NCBI GenBank assembly: GCA_031367435.1
Contig: JANLPV010000149.1
Coordinates: 1 to 30,918, forward strand
Direction of reading: 5' to 3'
Source of the DNA: WLMZ01 sp031367435
GTDB taxonomy: Bacteria > Actinomycetota > Acidimicrobiia > Acidimicrobiales > Ilumatobacteraceae
DNA: 30,918 nucleotides
The position numbers were made by a program, and so were the translations under genes. How positions within the stretch are numbered: position 1 is the first letter of the stretch; every line of letters starts with the position of its first letter. Below the pieces are notes generated by a model. That model saw only the letters and a list, made by a program, of their open reading frames with translations, did no database searches and was not told where the DNA came from. Shown one piece after another: positions 8,663-17,195 of this stretch.

Positions 8663-9831
8663 ACCTTCCACCGAAGGATCCTGCCCGACCACGGGTGGTG
8701 CATCTGACCACCACCGACATGAGCCTCGACTGGTTGCTCGGTCCGCAGCTGCGTGCCTTTCTCGATGCGGGCTACGAGGTGATCGGGATGTCGGCGGCCG
8801 GACCGCACGTGCACAACCTCGAGCAACTCGGTGTCGTGCATGTGCCCGTGCCCGCGTTCACGCGTGACAACAACGTGTTGCACGACATGCGCGCTTTCGG
8901 TCAGCTCATCCGCCTGTTCCGTGTCGTGCGACCCGACATCGTGCATACGCACAATCCCAAGCCGGGCGTTCTCGGGCGCATTGCCGCACGACTGGCGCGC
9001 GTGCCGTATGTGGTCAACACCCAGCACGGTTTGTATGCGCAGCCCACCGATCGTCGTCGGCGTCGTTGGCCGGTGTACGCCGCCGAGCGTGTGGCGGCCG
9101 CGTTCTCGCACGCCGAACTTGTGCAGAATCCCGAAGATGTCGACACCTTGGTGAAGGTGCTGAGGGTGCCGGCGCGCAAGGTGCACCTGCTCGGCAACGG
9201 CATCGATCTGGGCAGGTTCAATCCGGCGAGCGTGGGTGATGGCGAACGGGCGAGCCGCCGCGCCGAATGGCGGGTTGGTGACAGCGACATTCTGTGTGGG
9301 GCGGTCGGGCGACTCGTGCGCGAGAAGGGTATTGCCGAGATCATCGAGGCCGCGGGTCTGCTCAATGACCGAGGCGCGAACGTGAAGTTCGTGGTGATCG
9401 GCCCGGCCGAGCCGGGCAAGTCCGACGCCATCGACACCGAGGTCCTCGAGCAGGCGGCGAAGGCCGGTGTGGTCTTCGTCGGCCAACGTGCCGACATGGC
9501 CGAGTGTTACGCAGCGATGGACATGTTCGTCACGGCCAGTTGGCGCGAGGGATTTCCGCGCGCAGCGATGGAGGCAGCGGCGATGGGCCTGGCCATCGTG
9601 GCCAGCGACATTCGCGGCAATCGTCAGGTTGTCGAGAACGGCGTGACAGGTGTGGTTGTGCCTGTTCGCGATCCGCGGGCATTGGCCCACGCGCTCGGCG
9701 GTCTGGCGGCCGAGCCCGATCGGCGCCAGTCGATGGGTGCCGCGGCGATGCGCAAGGCCGCCACGGAATTCGATCAGCAGCTCATTGTGGACCGAACATT
9801 GACGGTGTATCGCCAGGCGGGCGCTGTCTGA
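8659..9831 (+). CDS. GT4-family glycosyltransferase
   Basis: A 390-residue GT-B enzyme starting at a GTG that overlaps the deacetylase stop (GTGA). It shows HTHNPKPGVLGRIAARLA in the N-terminal domain, GNGIDLGRFNP at the domain junction, and the donor-binding EGFPRAAMEAAAMGLAIVAS with the EX7E pair. Enzymes with this HNPK(P/A)G signature add a sugar from a nucleotide donor to a lipid-linked acceptor, such as an undecaprenyl-diphosphate amino sugar. A PglA-like second step after the phosphoglycosyl transferase at 9865-10473 is plausible, but the donor sugar cannot be read from sequence. It is the last gene of this plus-strand operon and faces the minus-strand operon 33 bases away. Confidence 0.9.
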   Translation: MNLPPKDPARPRVVHLTTTDMSLDWLLGPQLRAFLDAGYEVIGMSAAGPHVHNLEQLGVVHVPVPAFTRDNNVLHDMRAFGQLIRLFRVVRPDIVHTHNPKPGVLGRIAARLARVPYVVNTQHGLYAQPTDRRRRRWPVYAAERVAAAFSHAELVQNPEDVDTLVKVLRVPARKVHLLGNGIDLGRFNPASVGDGERASRRAEWRVGDSDILCGAVGRLVREKGIAEIIEAAGLLNDRGANVKFVVIGPAEPGKSDAIDTEVLEQAAKAGVVFVGQRADMAECYAAMDMFVTASWREGFPRAAMEAAAMGLAIVASDIRGNRQVVENGVTGVVVPVRDPRALAHALGGLAAEPDRRQSMGAAAMRKAATEFDQQLIVDRTLTVYRQAGAV

Positions 9832-9864
9832 GGTGATCTGCCGCGAGCTGCCCCGGCCTGTGCG

Positions 9865-10473
9865 TTATGGCCGATCTTCGGGTAGCGCATGCATGGTCAC
9901 GCCGGCAGTGCGTTCCACACCCGAGCCCGTGATCACCATCGGGATGGTGGCGCGGATGATGCGCAGATCGCCGCGCAGACTGCGTGTGCGTACGTAGTCG
10001 GTATCGAGTTGCAGACGGGCATCCCAGTCGACGGTATTGCGGCCGTTCACCTGGGCGAGGCCGGTGATACCCGGCGGCACGAGGAAGCGTTCGTACTCGT
10101 GACGGCGGAAGCGATGCCAGTAGTGCGTGGGCAACGGTCGGGGACCGACAAGTGTGATGTCGCCGCGCAACAGGTTCCACATCGACGCGAGTTCATCGAG
10201 GCTCGTGCGCCGCAGGAAACGACCGAGCGCGGTCAGGCGATGTGCATCGAATTCGGGGCCGCTCTGCTCGGCGGTGGCGTGGCGCATGGTGCGGAACTTC
10301 AGCAATTCGAATGGCGCGCCTGCCAGGCCAAGGCGTTGCTGGCGAAAGAGCACGGGACTCCCGAGCCGAATACGCACAGACAGGGCGACGGCCAGCAGTA
10401 GAGGCGAGGCGAAGATGAGAACAAACGACGCGACCAACACGTCGGCGACGCGCCGTACGGCGTTTGCGAGCAC
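9865..10473 (-). CDS. Small monotopic phosphoglycosyl transferase (PglC-like)
   Basis: A bacterial sugar transferase of about 202 residues. A single N-terminal re-entrant membrane helix (about 10-32, with Ser-Pro at 23-24) precedes RQQRLGL, FELLKFRTM, SLDELASMWN with the catalytic Asp93-Glu94 pair, and LVGPRPLP. Such enzymes transfer a sugar-1-phosphate to undecaprenyl phosphate and start glycan assembly. The compact size without extra membrane segments matches PglC more than WbaP. The start is a GTG at 10473, two bases after the acetyltransferase stop; the longer open frame to 10704 is an out-of-frame reading of that gene. The partner acetyltransferase directly upstream supports a diacetamido-sugar substrate. 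Confidence 0.9.
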   Translation of the reverse strand: MLANAVRRVADVLVASFVLIFASPLLLAVALSVRIRLGSPVLFRQQRLGLAGAPFELLKFRTMRHATAEQSGPEFDAHRLTALGRFLRRTSLDELASMWNLLRGDITLVGPRPLPTHYWHRFRRHEYERFLVPPGITGLAQVNGRNTVDWDARLQLDTDYVRTRSLRGDLRIIRATIPMVITGSGVERTAGVTMHALPEDRP

Positions 10474-10475
10474 GT

Positions 10476-11129
10476 CTACTGACCTCGATCGCGGGAGATG
10501 ACCGCGGCCGGCACACCCACCACGCTTGCAGCGGATGGCACGTCGTTGAGAACAACCGCACCCGCGCCGACAATGGCATGTTCGCCGATGGTGACTCCGG
10601 GCACGATGACCGCACCGACGCCGATAAGCGCGCCGCGTCCGATGGTGACATTGCCTGCGATGGCCGCCCCCGGAGCAATGTGCGCGTAATCGCCAACGGC
10701 ACAATCGTGGTCGACCGATGCGTTGGTGTTGATGATGGCTCCCTTGCCGATGACGGCTGCTGCGTTCAACACCGCGCCGGCAAACACAGCAGCGCCACCA
10801 CCAACCTGCGCCGTGCGCGACACCATTGCATGTCGACTCATCGCCACGACCGGCACGAGTCCGAGGTCGCTACAGCGTTGGTCGGCGCGCTCGCGAGCAG
10901 CGTTGTTGCCAATGGCCACGAAGTAGTGCGTGGCGGCATGTGTTCTGGCGATCGAGGCGACATCGGTGTCGAGACCGAGTATCGCCAAGCCGAGCGCTGC
11001 GACGCCTGAGCCATCGAGACTCAGACACCCAACGAGAGCAATGGTGTCGTCATCGGCAAGGGCCTCGAGACAGACGCGAGCGTGTCCGCCGGCACCGAGA
11101 ATGAGGACTCGACGCTCTGGTGACATCAC
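10476..11129 (-). CDS. NeuD/PglD-type sugar O/N-acetyltransferase
   Basis: A 217-residue protein. An N-terminal nucleotide-sugar-binding fold carries LILGAGGHAR (10-18), and a left-handed beta-helix of hexapeptide repeats runs from about 105 to 205. His141 in NASVDHDC is the expected catalytic base. PglD acetylates the 4-amino group made by the DegT aminotransferase, giving UDP-di-N-acetylbacillosamine; NeuD-type enzymes O-acetylate sialic acid. No sialic-acid synthase is in the window, whereas dehydratase, aminotransferase and PglC-like transferase are, so the PglD role is favoured. The start is a GTG at 11129 or the ATG at 11126; both overlap the preceding membrane-protein stop. Confidence 0.87.
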   Translation of the reverse strand: MMSPERRVLILGAGGHARVCLEALADDDTIALVGCLSLDGSGVAALGLAILGLDTDVASIARTHAATHYFVAIGNNAARERADQRCSDLGLVPVVAMSRHAMVSRTAQVGGGAAVFAGAVLNAAAVIGKGAIINTNASVDHDCAVGDYAHIAPGAAIAGNVTIGRGALIGVGAVIVPGVTIGEHAIVGAGAVVLNDVPSAASVVGVPAAVISRDRGQ

Positions 11130-11845
11130 GAAGCGACGTTATCTGAGGCACCACTGGCGCGCGTCAAATTGTGTTTCATCACCAGCGCGGCGATGGTGAT
11201 CGAGGTCGGTGCGGCGATGGCCACGGCCACCACGGCGGGCCAGATCGACCGGTTCAGAGCGCCGGTGCGTGCTACCGCCACCGAGGCAATGCTGCCGAGT
11301 GATATGACGACGCCCCAGGTTTGTTCAGACACTCGCCTGCCCCTCGACTGCCGCAGTGTCGCCTTCACGAGTGGGGCGATCACCAGCGGCCACAGTGCGA
11401 ACAGCGCACCGACGAACGCGCTCTGGCGTCCGGTGGCGCCGTAGATGCCCGACCAGAGCACCACGACAGTGACGGTCCAATGCCACGCAAGGGGCAGCTG
11501 CGCCCCGGTGACCAGCTCTACCGCCAGGCCAGCGCCGATGAACACGAACACGTACCCCATCTGGTTGCTGGTCTCGGGCACACACCCGAAGACGGCCACG
11601 GCACACGAGGCCTGTGCGCACGAAAGAGCCCCCGGTGTCGGAATTGCCCGATACGCCGCCGGAACAGCCAGCACGACGAACACAGCGGCTCCTACCGTGG
11701 CGACAGCGGCCCACAGCCGAGTCGGATCGCCGAGGTGCGAGGTGTGCCAGCACAACGCGACGATCAATCCGCCGACACCCAATCCGCTGAGAACGCGTAG
11801 AGCAGTTACGTGCTCTTGCGACGAACTCGCCCGGTCGGTGTCCAT
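11126..11845 (-). CDS. Polytopic membrane protein of unknown family
   Basis: A protein of about 239 residues with roughly eight hydrophobic segments, several with Gly/Ala-rich packing, and few charged residues except one basic loop near 165-175. I do not recognise the family. The start is taken as the ATG at 11845 (MDTDRASSS). The frame extends upstream to 11944, but that part would overlap the divergent dehydrogenase start. It is first in a minus-strand operon with the acetyltransferase and phosphoglycosyl transferase, sharing bases at the stop/start junction, so a role in transport or modification of the same glycan is likely. It is too small and atypical for a standard Wzx flippase. Confidence 0.65.
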   Translation of the reverse strand: MDTDRASSSQEHVTALRVLSGLGVGGLIVALCWHTSHLGDPTRLWAAVATVGAAVFVVLAVPAAYRAIPTPGALSCAQASCAVAVFGCVPETSNQMGYVFVFIGAGLAVELVTGAQLPLAWHWTVTVVVLWSGIYGATGRQSAFVGALFALWPLVIAPLVKATLRQSRGRRVSEQTWGVVISLGSIASVAVARTGALNRSIWPAVVAVAIAAPTSITIAALVMKHNLTRASGASDNVAS

Positions 11846-11905
11846 CGAAAGAGTTTCGCAGCTACGACTAGGCTGCGTGTTCACGCCAAGGGGAGATCCT
11901 GAAGA

Positions 11906-13210
11906 ATGTCGTCGTTGTTGACACACCTGCTCGGGCACATTCACGAACGCACCGCGAAGGTCGTGGTTGTGGGGCAGGGCTATGTGGGTCTGCCCGTCGC
12001 GATGCGCGCCGTGCAGGTGGGCTTCCCGGTTGTTGGTTTCGAGGCATCGGCCGATCGTGTGAAGGCATTGTCGGTGGGCGAGAGCTACGTGGGCGATGTC
12101 AGCAACGACACCGTCATGGCTGCGCTCGCGCAGGGCTACAAGCCCACTGCCGACCCCGACGATCTCGACAACTTCGATGTCGCTGTTATCAGCGTGCCGA
12201 CCCCGCTTGCCGAGGGTCTGCCCGACCTGTCGTTCATCGAGGCCGCGGGCCGAACACTTGCCGGCAAACTGCGGCCGGGCGCCTGCGTGATCCTCGAGAG
12301 CACCACGTATCCGGGCACCACATCTGAGCTGCTGGTGCCCATTCTCGAAGAGGGCTCCGGACTCTCGCTCGGTGAGTTCTTCTGCGGCTACTCGCCCGAG
12401 CGCATCGATCCGGGCAACCCGCGTTTTGGTCTTCGCAATACGCCCAAGGTCGTCAGCGGTGTCGATGACGAATCACTCGTCGCTGTCGATGCGTTCTTCT
12501 CGACGCTGGTGGACACGACGGTGCCAGTGGGCTCGGCTGCCGAGGCCGAGCTGGTGAAGTTGCTCGAGAACACGTTCCGTCACGTGAACATCGCGCTGGT
12601 CAACGAACTGGCGATGTTCGCACGCGATCTCGGTGTCGATATCTGGCGGGCCATCGACGCCGCGGCCACCAAGCCGTTCGGCTACATGCGTTTCACCCCC
12701 GGCCCGGGCGTGGGTGGGCATTGCCTGCCCATCGACCCCAGCTACCTCGCGTGGCGCGTGAAGCAACATCTCGGTCACACGTTCCGCTTCGTCGAGCTGG
12801 CCAACGACGTGAACGAACACATGCCCGACTATGTGCACCAACGCGTCACTGCGCTGCTCAACAACGATCGCATCGCGCTCAATGGCAGCCGGGTGCTGCT
12901 GCTCGGCCTGGCCTATAAGGCGGGCACCAGCGACTGGCGCGAGAGCCCCAGCATTGCGGTTGCCGAGCGACTCGCCGACAGTGGTGCCGTGGTGAGTTTC
13001 TGCGACCCCTACATCTCTGATGTCAATGCGCGTAGCGTGCAGTACCCAATGGTGCCGTTCGGTGCTGCCGAGTTGCACGATGCCGATCTGGTGATCGTTC
13101 TGGTCGATCACCCCGAGTTCGATCCGGCCGTCATCGCCGCTTCGGCGCGACGGGTGTTCGACACGAAGAACTGGCTGCGCGGTCTGGTCTTCAAGGGCGA
13201 GGTGCTGTAG
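11906..13210 (+). CDS. UDP-sugar 6-dehydrogenase (UDP-Glc/GlcNAc/ManNAc type)
   Basis: A 434-residue NAD-dependent enzyme that oxidises C6 of a UDP-hexose or UDP-HexNAc to the uronic acid in two steps. It shows VVVVGQGYVGLPVA (about 19-32), a Rossmann motif; LESTTYPGTT; GYSPERIDPGN; and GPGVGGHCLPIDP with catalytic Cys273. The GYSPERI(D/N)PG wording is closer to the WecC/TviB group acting on N-acetylated sugars than to plain UDP-glucose dehydrogenase. A good ribosome-binding site (AAGGGGAGA) precedes the ATG. The intergenic region of 60 bases is shared with the divergent membrane-protein operon. The lasso-type peptidase gene begins 3 bases after the stop. Confidence 0.9.
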   Translation: MSSLLTHLLGHIHERTAKVVVVGQGYVGLPVAMRAVQVGFPVVGFEASADRVKALSVGESYVGDVSNDTVMAALAQGYKPTADPDDLDNFDVAVISVPTPLAEGLPDLSFIEAAGRTLAGKLRPGACVILESTTYPGTTSELLVPILEEGSGLSLGEFFCGYSPERIDPGNPRFGLRNTPKVVSGVDDESLVAVDAFFSTLVDTTVPVGSAAEAELVKLLENTFRHVNIALVNELAMFARDLGVDIWRAIDAAATKPFGYMRFTPGPGVGGHCLPIDPSYLAWRVKQHLGHTFRFVELANDVNEHMPDYVHQRVTALLNNDRIALNGSRVLLLGLAYKAGTSDWRESPSIAVAERLADSGAVVSFCDPYISDVNARSVQYPMVPFGAAELHDADLVIVLVDHPEFDPAVIAASARRVFDTKNWLRGLVFKGEVL

Positions 13211-13213
13211 CTC

Positions 13214-13657
13214 TTGGGTGCCCAGCAGCATTGGCTTCACCGGGTTGCCCGGCTGCGGCCGGCCGACGCCCTGCAGTCATTGGTCATCGCCTTTCTTCTT
13301 GTGTTCATCGAGACCGGCCTGCGCACCATTCGCGTCGAACGCGTCGCTCGGTTGCTGCGGGTGAAGTTCATGGAAACCGAAGACACTGAGCACGAGGGTC
13401 GGTCAACATTGTTGAGCGAGAACGAACGGCGTTGGACCCGCAATGCAACCCGTGTGGTCAGGCGTTGGCCGCTCGATGCAACCTGCCTGCGCCGATCGCT
13501 GTTGCTCGGGTGGATACTGCGACGCCGCGAACCGCAGCTAATCGTGGGGGTGCGCAAGCGCAACGACAAGATCGAGGCGCATGCGTGGATTCGACTCGCC
13601 GGTGTAGACCTAGATCCCGAAGCCGACCAGTTCCTGCCCTTCGACGGCCGCCTCTAA
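13214..13657 (+). CDS. Lasso peptide B2-type leader peptidase (transglutaminase-like)
   Basis: A 147-residue protein of the lasso B2 family, cysteine proteases that cut the precursor just before the core Gly. The catalytic-type core shows Cys91 in DATCLRRSLLLGW, a basic segment with LIVGVRKRNDK, and His123 in EAHAWIRLAG, the standard C...HAW pattern. The start is a TTG at 13214, 3 bases after the dehydrogenase stop, so it is probably co-transcribed with it. It lies about 4.6 kb from the precursor, which is unusual. Its 3' end overlaps the convergent HPr-kinase-like gene by 4 bases. It could serve the precursor at 18269 or another, unseen peptide. Confidence 0.85.
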   Translation: MGAQQHWLHRVARLRPADALQSLVIAFLLVFIETGLRTIRVERVARLLRVKFMETEDTEHEGRSTLLSENERRWTRNATRVVRRWPLDATCLRRSLLLGWILRRREPQLIVGVRKRNDKIEAHAWIRLAGVDLDPEADQFLPFDGRL

Positions 13658-14589
13658 CTCGGTGTCGCCTCGAGGATTGCGCGCATCTCGATGCCGCGCG
13701 CGCTGAGCAGTTGGCCATGCCAGGGAATGGTCAGCATCGCGACCGGAACTGACGAAACCAGGTCAGCGACGAGAGCGAATTGCTGTTCGAGCATTGGGGC
13801 GGAGATCAGGCCCGGAACGCGGAGCGAGGACATCAGCGAACGAAACCCAAACGCCGAAGAGATGTTCGTCAACCCCACCGATGCTGCATCGGGACTGAGT
13901 ACCACAACGACCAATCGACCGACCACAGTTGGCTTCTCGGTGGTTGCGACGTGGACCACCGATCGACCATCGCTGCTGCGATCGAGCTGGTGTGTCTCGA
14001 ACACATCGGCAAGCTCGTTGTGTGAGCGTCGAAGGCGTATCTGTCGGTTGCCGGGGAACACAACCCAGGCATCGTTCACGCGTTGCGTGACTGAAAGGTC
14101 CTCCGACACCAGAGTTGCACCTGCGGAGCACAACAACCCCGCGGCCGTCGACTTGCCGTAGCCAGAGGCGGCCAGCAGCATCACCGACGTGTCGCCGAGC
14201 GCGACAGTAGAGGCGTGCAGCGCGAGCAGCCCGCGAATACTGAGCGCCAGAGCCATCGGCGCGCCCGCCACCAGCCATGGCTCGAGTTGCTCGTAGCCCG
14301 GTGCGGCCCACACCTGTAGACGCTTGCCGGACCGATCGACCGTAACGACGCATACAGCACCGAACTGGACCCGATAACGATGACCGTCGAAGGTGATCGA
14401 CATGCGTCGGTCGCTCGGTTCGCTGACCTCGGCAATCAATTCTTCGCCGCCGCCGAGCTGCATATCGTCTTCAGAGCCACGCAGGATCGTTACGTCAGCG
14501 ACCGATGGTGCCGGTGACGAGGCGAAGAAAGGCAACGCGATCTCTGACTCGAACTCAGTTCCGTGGGCTCGGTAGCGGTGTAGTTGCAT
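13654..14589 (-). CDS. HPr-kinase-like protein, copy 1
   Basis: A 311-residue protein of the HPr kinase/phosphorylase-like group found in lasso and related RiPP loci. It has the family's LHAST (His125), a P-loop ASGYGKST (141-148) and an acidic VSEDL that would bind the metal. It lacks the N-terminal domain of true HprK. In lasso systems such kinases phosphorylate the peptide, typically a C-terminal Ser. The start is the ATG at 14589 (MQLHRYRAH); the frame continues to 14733 but overlaps the divergent ABC gene. It is convergent with the B2 peptidase and divergent from the exporter by about 66 bases. The substrate is unknown. Confidence 0.8.
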   Translation of the reverse strand: MQLHRYRAHGTEFESEIALPFFASSPAPSVADVTILRGSEDDMQLGGGEELIAEVSEPSDRRMSITFDGHRYRVQFGAVCVVTVDRSGKRLQVWAAPGYEQLEPWLVAGAPMALALSIRGLLALHASTVALGDTSVMLLAASGYGKSTAAGLLCSAGATLVSEDLSVTQRVNDAWVVFPGNRQIRLRRSHNELADVFETHQLDRSSDGRSVVHVATTEKPTVVGRLVVVVLSPDAASVGLTNISSAFGFRSLMSSLRVPGLISAPMLEQQFALVADLVSSVPVAMLTIPWHGQLLSARGIEMRAILEATPS

Positions 14590-14655
14590 GATGCGTCTCC
14601 GGTGGCGCACAAGGGCCGACGTCCGTGCACATTGAGAACACAAGGTAGCTTCTCC

Positions 14656-16572
14656 GTGGTGAATGAGGGCGATGACGGCGACGAAGCTGATGACGAACAC
14701 GAGAGTGCCCGGCTCACGTATCTCGACCTTCAACGTCCGAGGGCCTCGAAACCGTTGCGCGAGTTACCGCGGCTGGTGCGCACGTCGTTGGCACTGGTTT
14801 GGGTTGCGGGCCGACGCGAGGCCATAGGCCTTGGTGTCCTTACGGCCTTTCAGGCGCTTGGCTCAGTGGTCCAACTTCTACTGGTTGGGCGCCTGATTTC
14901 GAAGCTGAATGGGCTCAAGACCGGTGGTCCGTGGAGGTTTCTCGTTCCAGAACTGGTCGCGATGACTGTGGCGCTCACCGTTCTTCCGATCGTTGGGCTG
15001 CTCATCACGGAGCTGAGATTTCTGCTCGGTGATTTGGTCACACGACGCGCGCAGTCGTTAGTCGCACGAGCCGCGGCGAACGCAAGTCTTCTCGAGTTCG
15101 AGAGTCCTGAGTTTCACGATCGGCTGCAGCGCGCTCTTGTGAACGCCTCATCGAGGCCGATTCAGGTGGCGACTGCGTTGGCGACCATCAGCTCCACTGT
15201 CGTCACGAGTATTGCGTTGGTAGTCGCGCTGGCGATTGTCCAGCCGATTGTTCTGGTTGCCGTTCTGCTCGGTGGCGGACCGGTCTGGGTTGTTACCCGA
15301 AGGGCGACTCGAATCGGTTTCGAGTTCTCAGTGAATGAAGGCGAGGTCGATCGCCGACGCGCCTACCTGCTGCATCTCCTCACGGCCAAGCCTTCGGCGA
15401 AGGAGATTCGCGCGTATCAGCTGGCTGACCATCTCGACAAGCGATATGGCGCACTGTGGGACGCGCGAATCGCTCGGGTACGGGCCTTGGTGCGTCGTCG
15501 ATCGATACTCGGCACGGTCGGTCGTTTAGCGAATGGATTGGTTGTTGGGGCGATAATCGCGGTGCTGGTTTGGACGGTAGCGAGTGGCCGGGCGGATGTC
15601 GGCAAGGCTGTCATAGCCGCAGGCGCTGTCGTCATGCTTGGGCAGCGACTCAGCAGTCTGACGAGTGCTGCCGGATTGCTGTACGAATGTGGCCTGTTCC
15701 TGTCAGATCTCGATGACTTCCTCAACGACTTCCAAGAGTCAGTCGAGCCCGCCACGGCCACCGCCAGGCCCCGCGAAACCCTCTCCAATCTCGAAGCCCA
15801 AGACCTGACGTTCCGGTATCCCACAGGAAGAGCCGATGCCGTGCACAACGTCAGCATGCACGTGCGTCAGGGCGAAATGATTGCACTGGTTGGGCCGAAC
15901 GGGTCTGGCAAGACAACGCTGGCCAAGCTGCTCGCGGGGTTACTTCCGCCGTCGAACGGAACGGTTGCGTGGAACGGCGAGGTCATGGAGGCAGGCGATG
16001 CCTCGTGGACGCATGGTGTTGCAGTGATGTTTCAGGACTTCACCCAATTCATGTTGACCCTTCGCGAGAACATCACCTTCGGCAGGGTCGAGCGATCTGA
16101 CGATCACGACGCAACGCGCGTGGCGATCGACATGGCGGGACTTGAAGCGTTAACAGCGTCGTTGCCCATCGGTATGGAAACGCTGCTTGGTCCCGAGTTC
16201 ATAGGCGGGACCGACATTTCCGGCGGGCAGTGGCAACGGGTTGCACTCGGCCGTGCATTCTTTCGCGACGCTCCGGTCCTTATTCTCGACGAACCGAGTG
16301 CTGCTCTTGATCCTGAGGCCGAGGCCGCCCTCTTCGGCACCGTCAAGACCCTTTGTCGGGGTCGTGCCGTCATCGTTGTCAGCCACCGGTTTTCGACTGT
16401 TATGCAAGCTGACCGAATTTATGTACTCGACAAAGGTTCGGTGCTCGAGTCGGGTAGCCACGCGGAGCTGATGGCACTCGATGGCACGTATGCGCGAATG
16501 TTCCGACTCCAGGCAAGTCGCTATCTCCCTGAAGTCGAAGGGCTGTCCGCAGCCAGTGATGGCGCGACGTAG
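14656..16572 (+). CDS. ABC exporter, fused permease and ATPase (lasso D-type candidate)
   Basis: A half-transporter of about 638 residues: an N-terminal six-helix permease domain (about 30-330) and a C-terminal ATPase with Walker A GPNGSGKTT (about 413-421), Q-loop MFQDF, signature ISGGQWQRVALGR (about 520), Walker B VLILDEPSAALD (about 540) and the His of VSHR. In this position between the B2 peptidase/kinase and the regulator/precursor genes it is the best candidate for peptide export and self-immunity. The start is ambiguous: tandem GTGs at 14656 and 14659 follow AAGGTAG, while a TTG at 14584 would overlap the divergent kinase start. The 3' end overlaps the convergent oxygenase by 52 bases. 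Confidence 0.85.
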   Translation: MVNEGDDGDEADDEHESARLTYLDLQRPRASKPLRELPRLVRTSLALVWVAGRREAIGLGVLTAFQALGSVVQLLLVGRLISKLNGLKTGGPWRFLVPELVAMTVALTVLPIVGLLITELRFLLGDLVTRRAQSLVARAAANASLLEFESPEFHDRLQRALVNASSRPIQVATALATISSTVVTSIALVVALAIVQPIVLVAVLLGGGPVWVVTRRATRIGFEFSVNEGEVDRRRAYLLHLLTAKPSAKEIRAYQLADHLDKRYGALWDARIARVRALVRRRSILGTVGRLANGLVVGAIIAVLVWTVASGRADVGKAVIAAGAVVMLGQRLSSLTSAAGLLYECGLFLSDLDDFLNDFQESVEPATATARPRETLSNLEAQDLTFRYPTGRADAVHNVSMHVRQGEMIALVGPNGSGKTTLAKLLAGLLPPSNGTVAWNGEVMEAGDASWTHGVAVMFQDFTQFMLTLRENITFGRVERSDDHDATRVAIDMAGLEALTASLPIGMETLLGPEFIGGTDISGGQWQRVALGRAFFRDAPVLILDEPSAALDPEAEAALFGTVKTLCRGRAVIVVSHRFSTVMQADRIYVLDKGSVLESGSHAELMALDGTYARMFRLQASRYLPEVEGLSAASDGAT

Positions 16573-17195
16573 TCCAAGCCGTGGTACCAAGTCACCACGG
16601 TATAGCGATCGCCTGATGCCACCGGTTTCACCTCATGGAACATCGTTGATGGAAACATCACTAGCCGTCCAGGTTTGGGCTCGATCACTATGCCATGCGG
16701 TCCGAAATCCTCAAACGGGAACACCACCAGCTCACCGCCCTCGTAGCTCGGTTCGCCGGTAGCTCCGTTGACGAAGAGGACAGCAGAGGTGAGCCGCGTC
16801 GCGACTTCGGATGCGTCTTTCTTTGCGGAGACATCGCGATGACCGACGAAGAAGTCGCCAGGCGAGTAACGCAGGAACGAGGCGGGCGCCGGGGACTTCA
16901 CGGCTTCCTCGCGCGCGGACGCGATATAGGGAACCAGCGATGCGAAGAAGTGGTTGTAAAGCTCACCGAGCTGCGATGACACGATTACTGATTTGGTCTT
17001 GCGAACGGCTTGGTCAACATGGACCTCCACGTCGGTCAAGACCCCCGCTGTAAAAACCGATGCTGCCTCGAAAGTGCGTGTTCCCATTTCATTGGTCGCC
17101 AACTCGAGTGCTTCGGTTGTCACGGCTTCGTCAACAATGCTGATCCTGAGTTTCGCGAAGGAGCCTGAATTATCGACGAACCCGCCACGCGTCAT
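16521..17195 (-). CDS. 2OG-Fe(II) oxygenase, prolyl-4-hydroxylase-like
   Basis: A 224-residue dioxygenase of the P4Hc type. The metal ligands are His119 and Asp121 (GHRDV) and His187 (MFHEV), and Arg197 (GDRYTVVTWY) is placed to bind 2-oxoglutarate. YEGGELVVFPF and GRLVMFPS are typical double-stranded beta-helix strands. The family hydroxylates proline or other residues in peptides and proteins. It shares 4 bases with the LuxR-type regulator gene upstream, so the two form an operon divergent from the lasso precursor, whose predicted tail is proline-rich. Action on the peptide is inferred from position, not shown. The tail-to-tail overlap with the exporter gene is unusual but leaves both frames intact. 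Confidence 0.85.
   Translation of the reverse strand: MTRGGFVDNSGSFAKLRISIVDEAVTTEALELATNEMGTRTFEAASVFTAGVLTDVEVHVDQAVRKTKSVIVSSQLGELYNHFFASLVPYIASAREEAVKSPAPASFLRYSPGDFFVGHRDVSAKKDASEVATRLTSAVLFVNGATGEPSYEGGELVVFPFEDFGPHGIVIEPKPGRLVMFPSTMFHEVKPVASGDRYTVVTWYHGLDYVAPSLAADSPSTSGR

Noticed and set aside
10474..10704. N-terminal extension of the phosphoglycosyl transferase
   Set aside because: It is an Arg/Cys-rich out-of-frame reading of the acetyltransferase gene; the 202-residue form from the GTG at 10473 matches the family.
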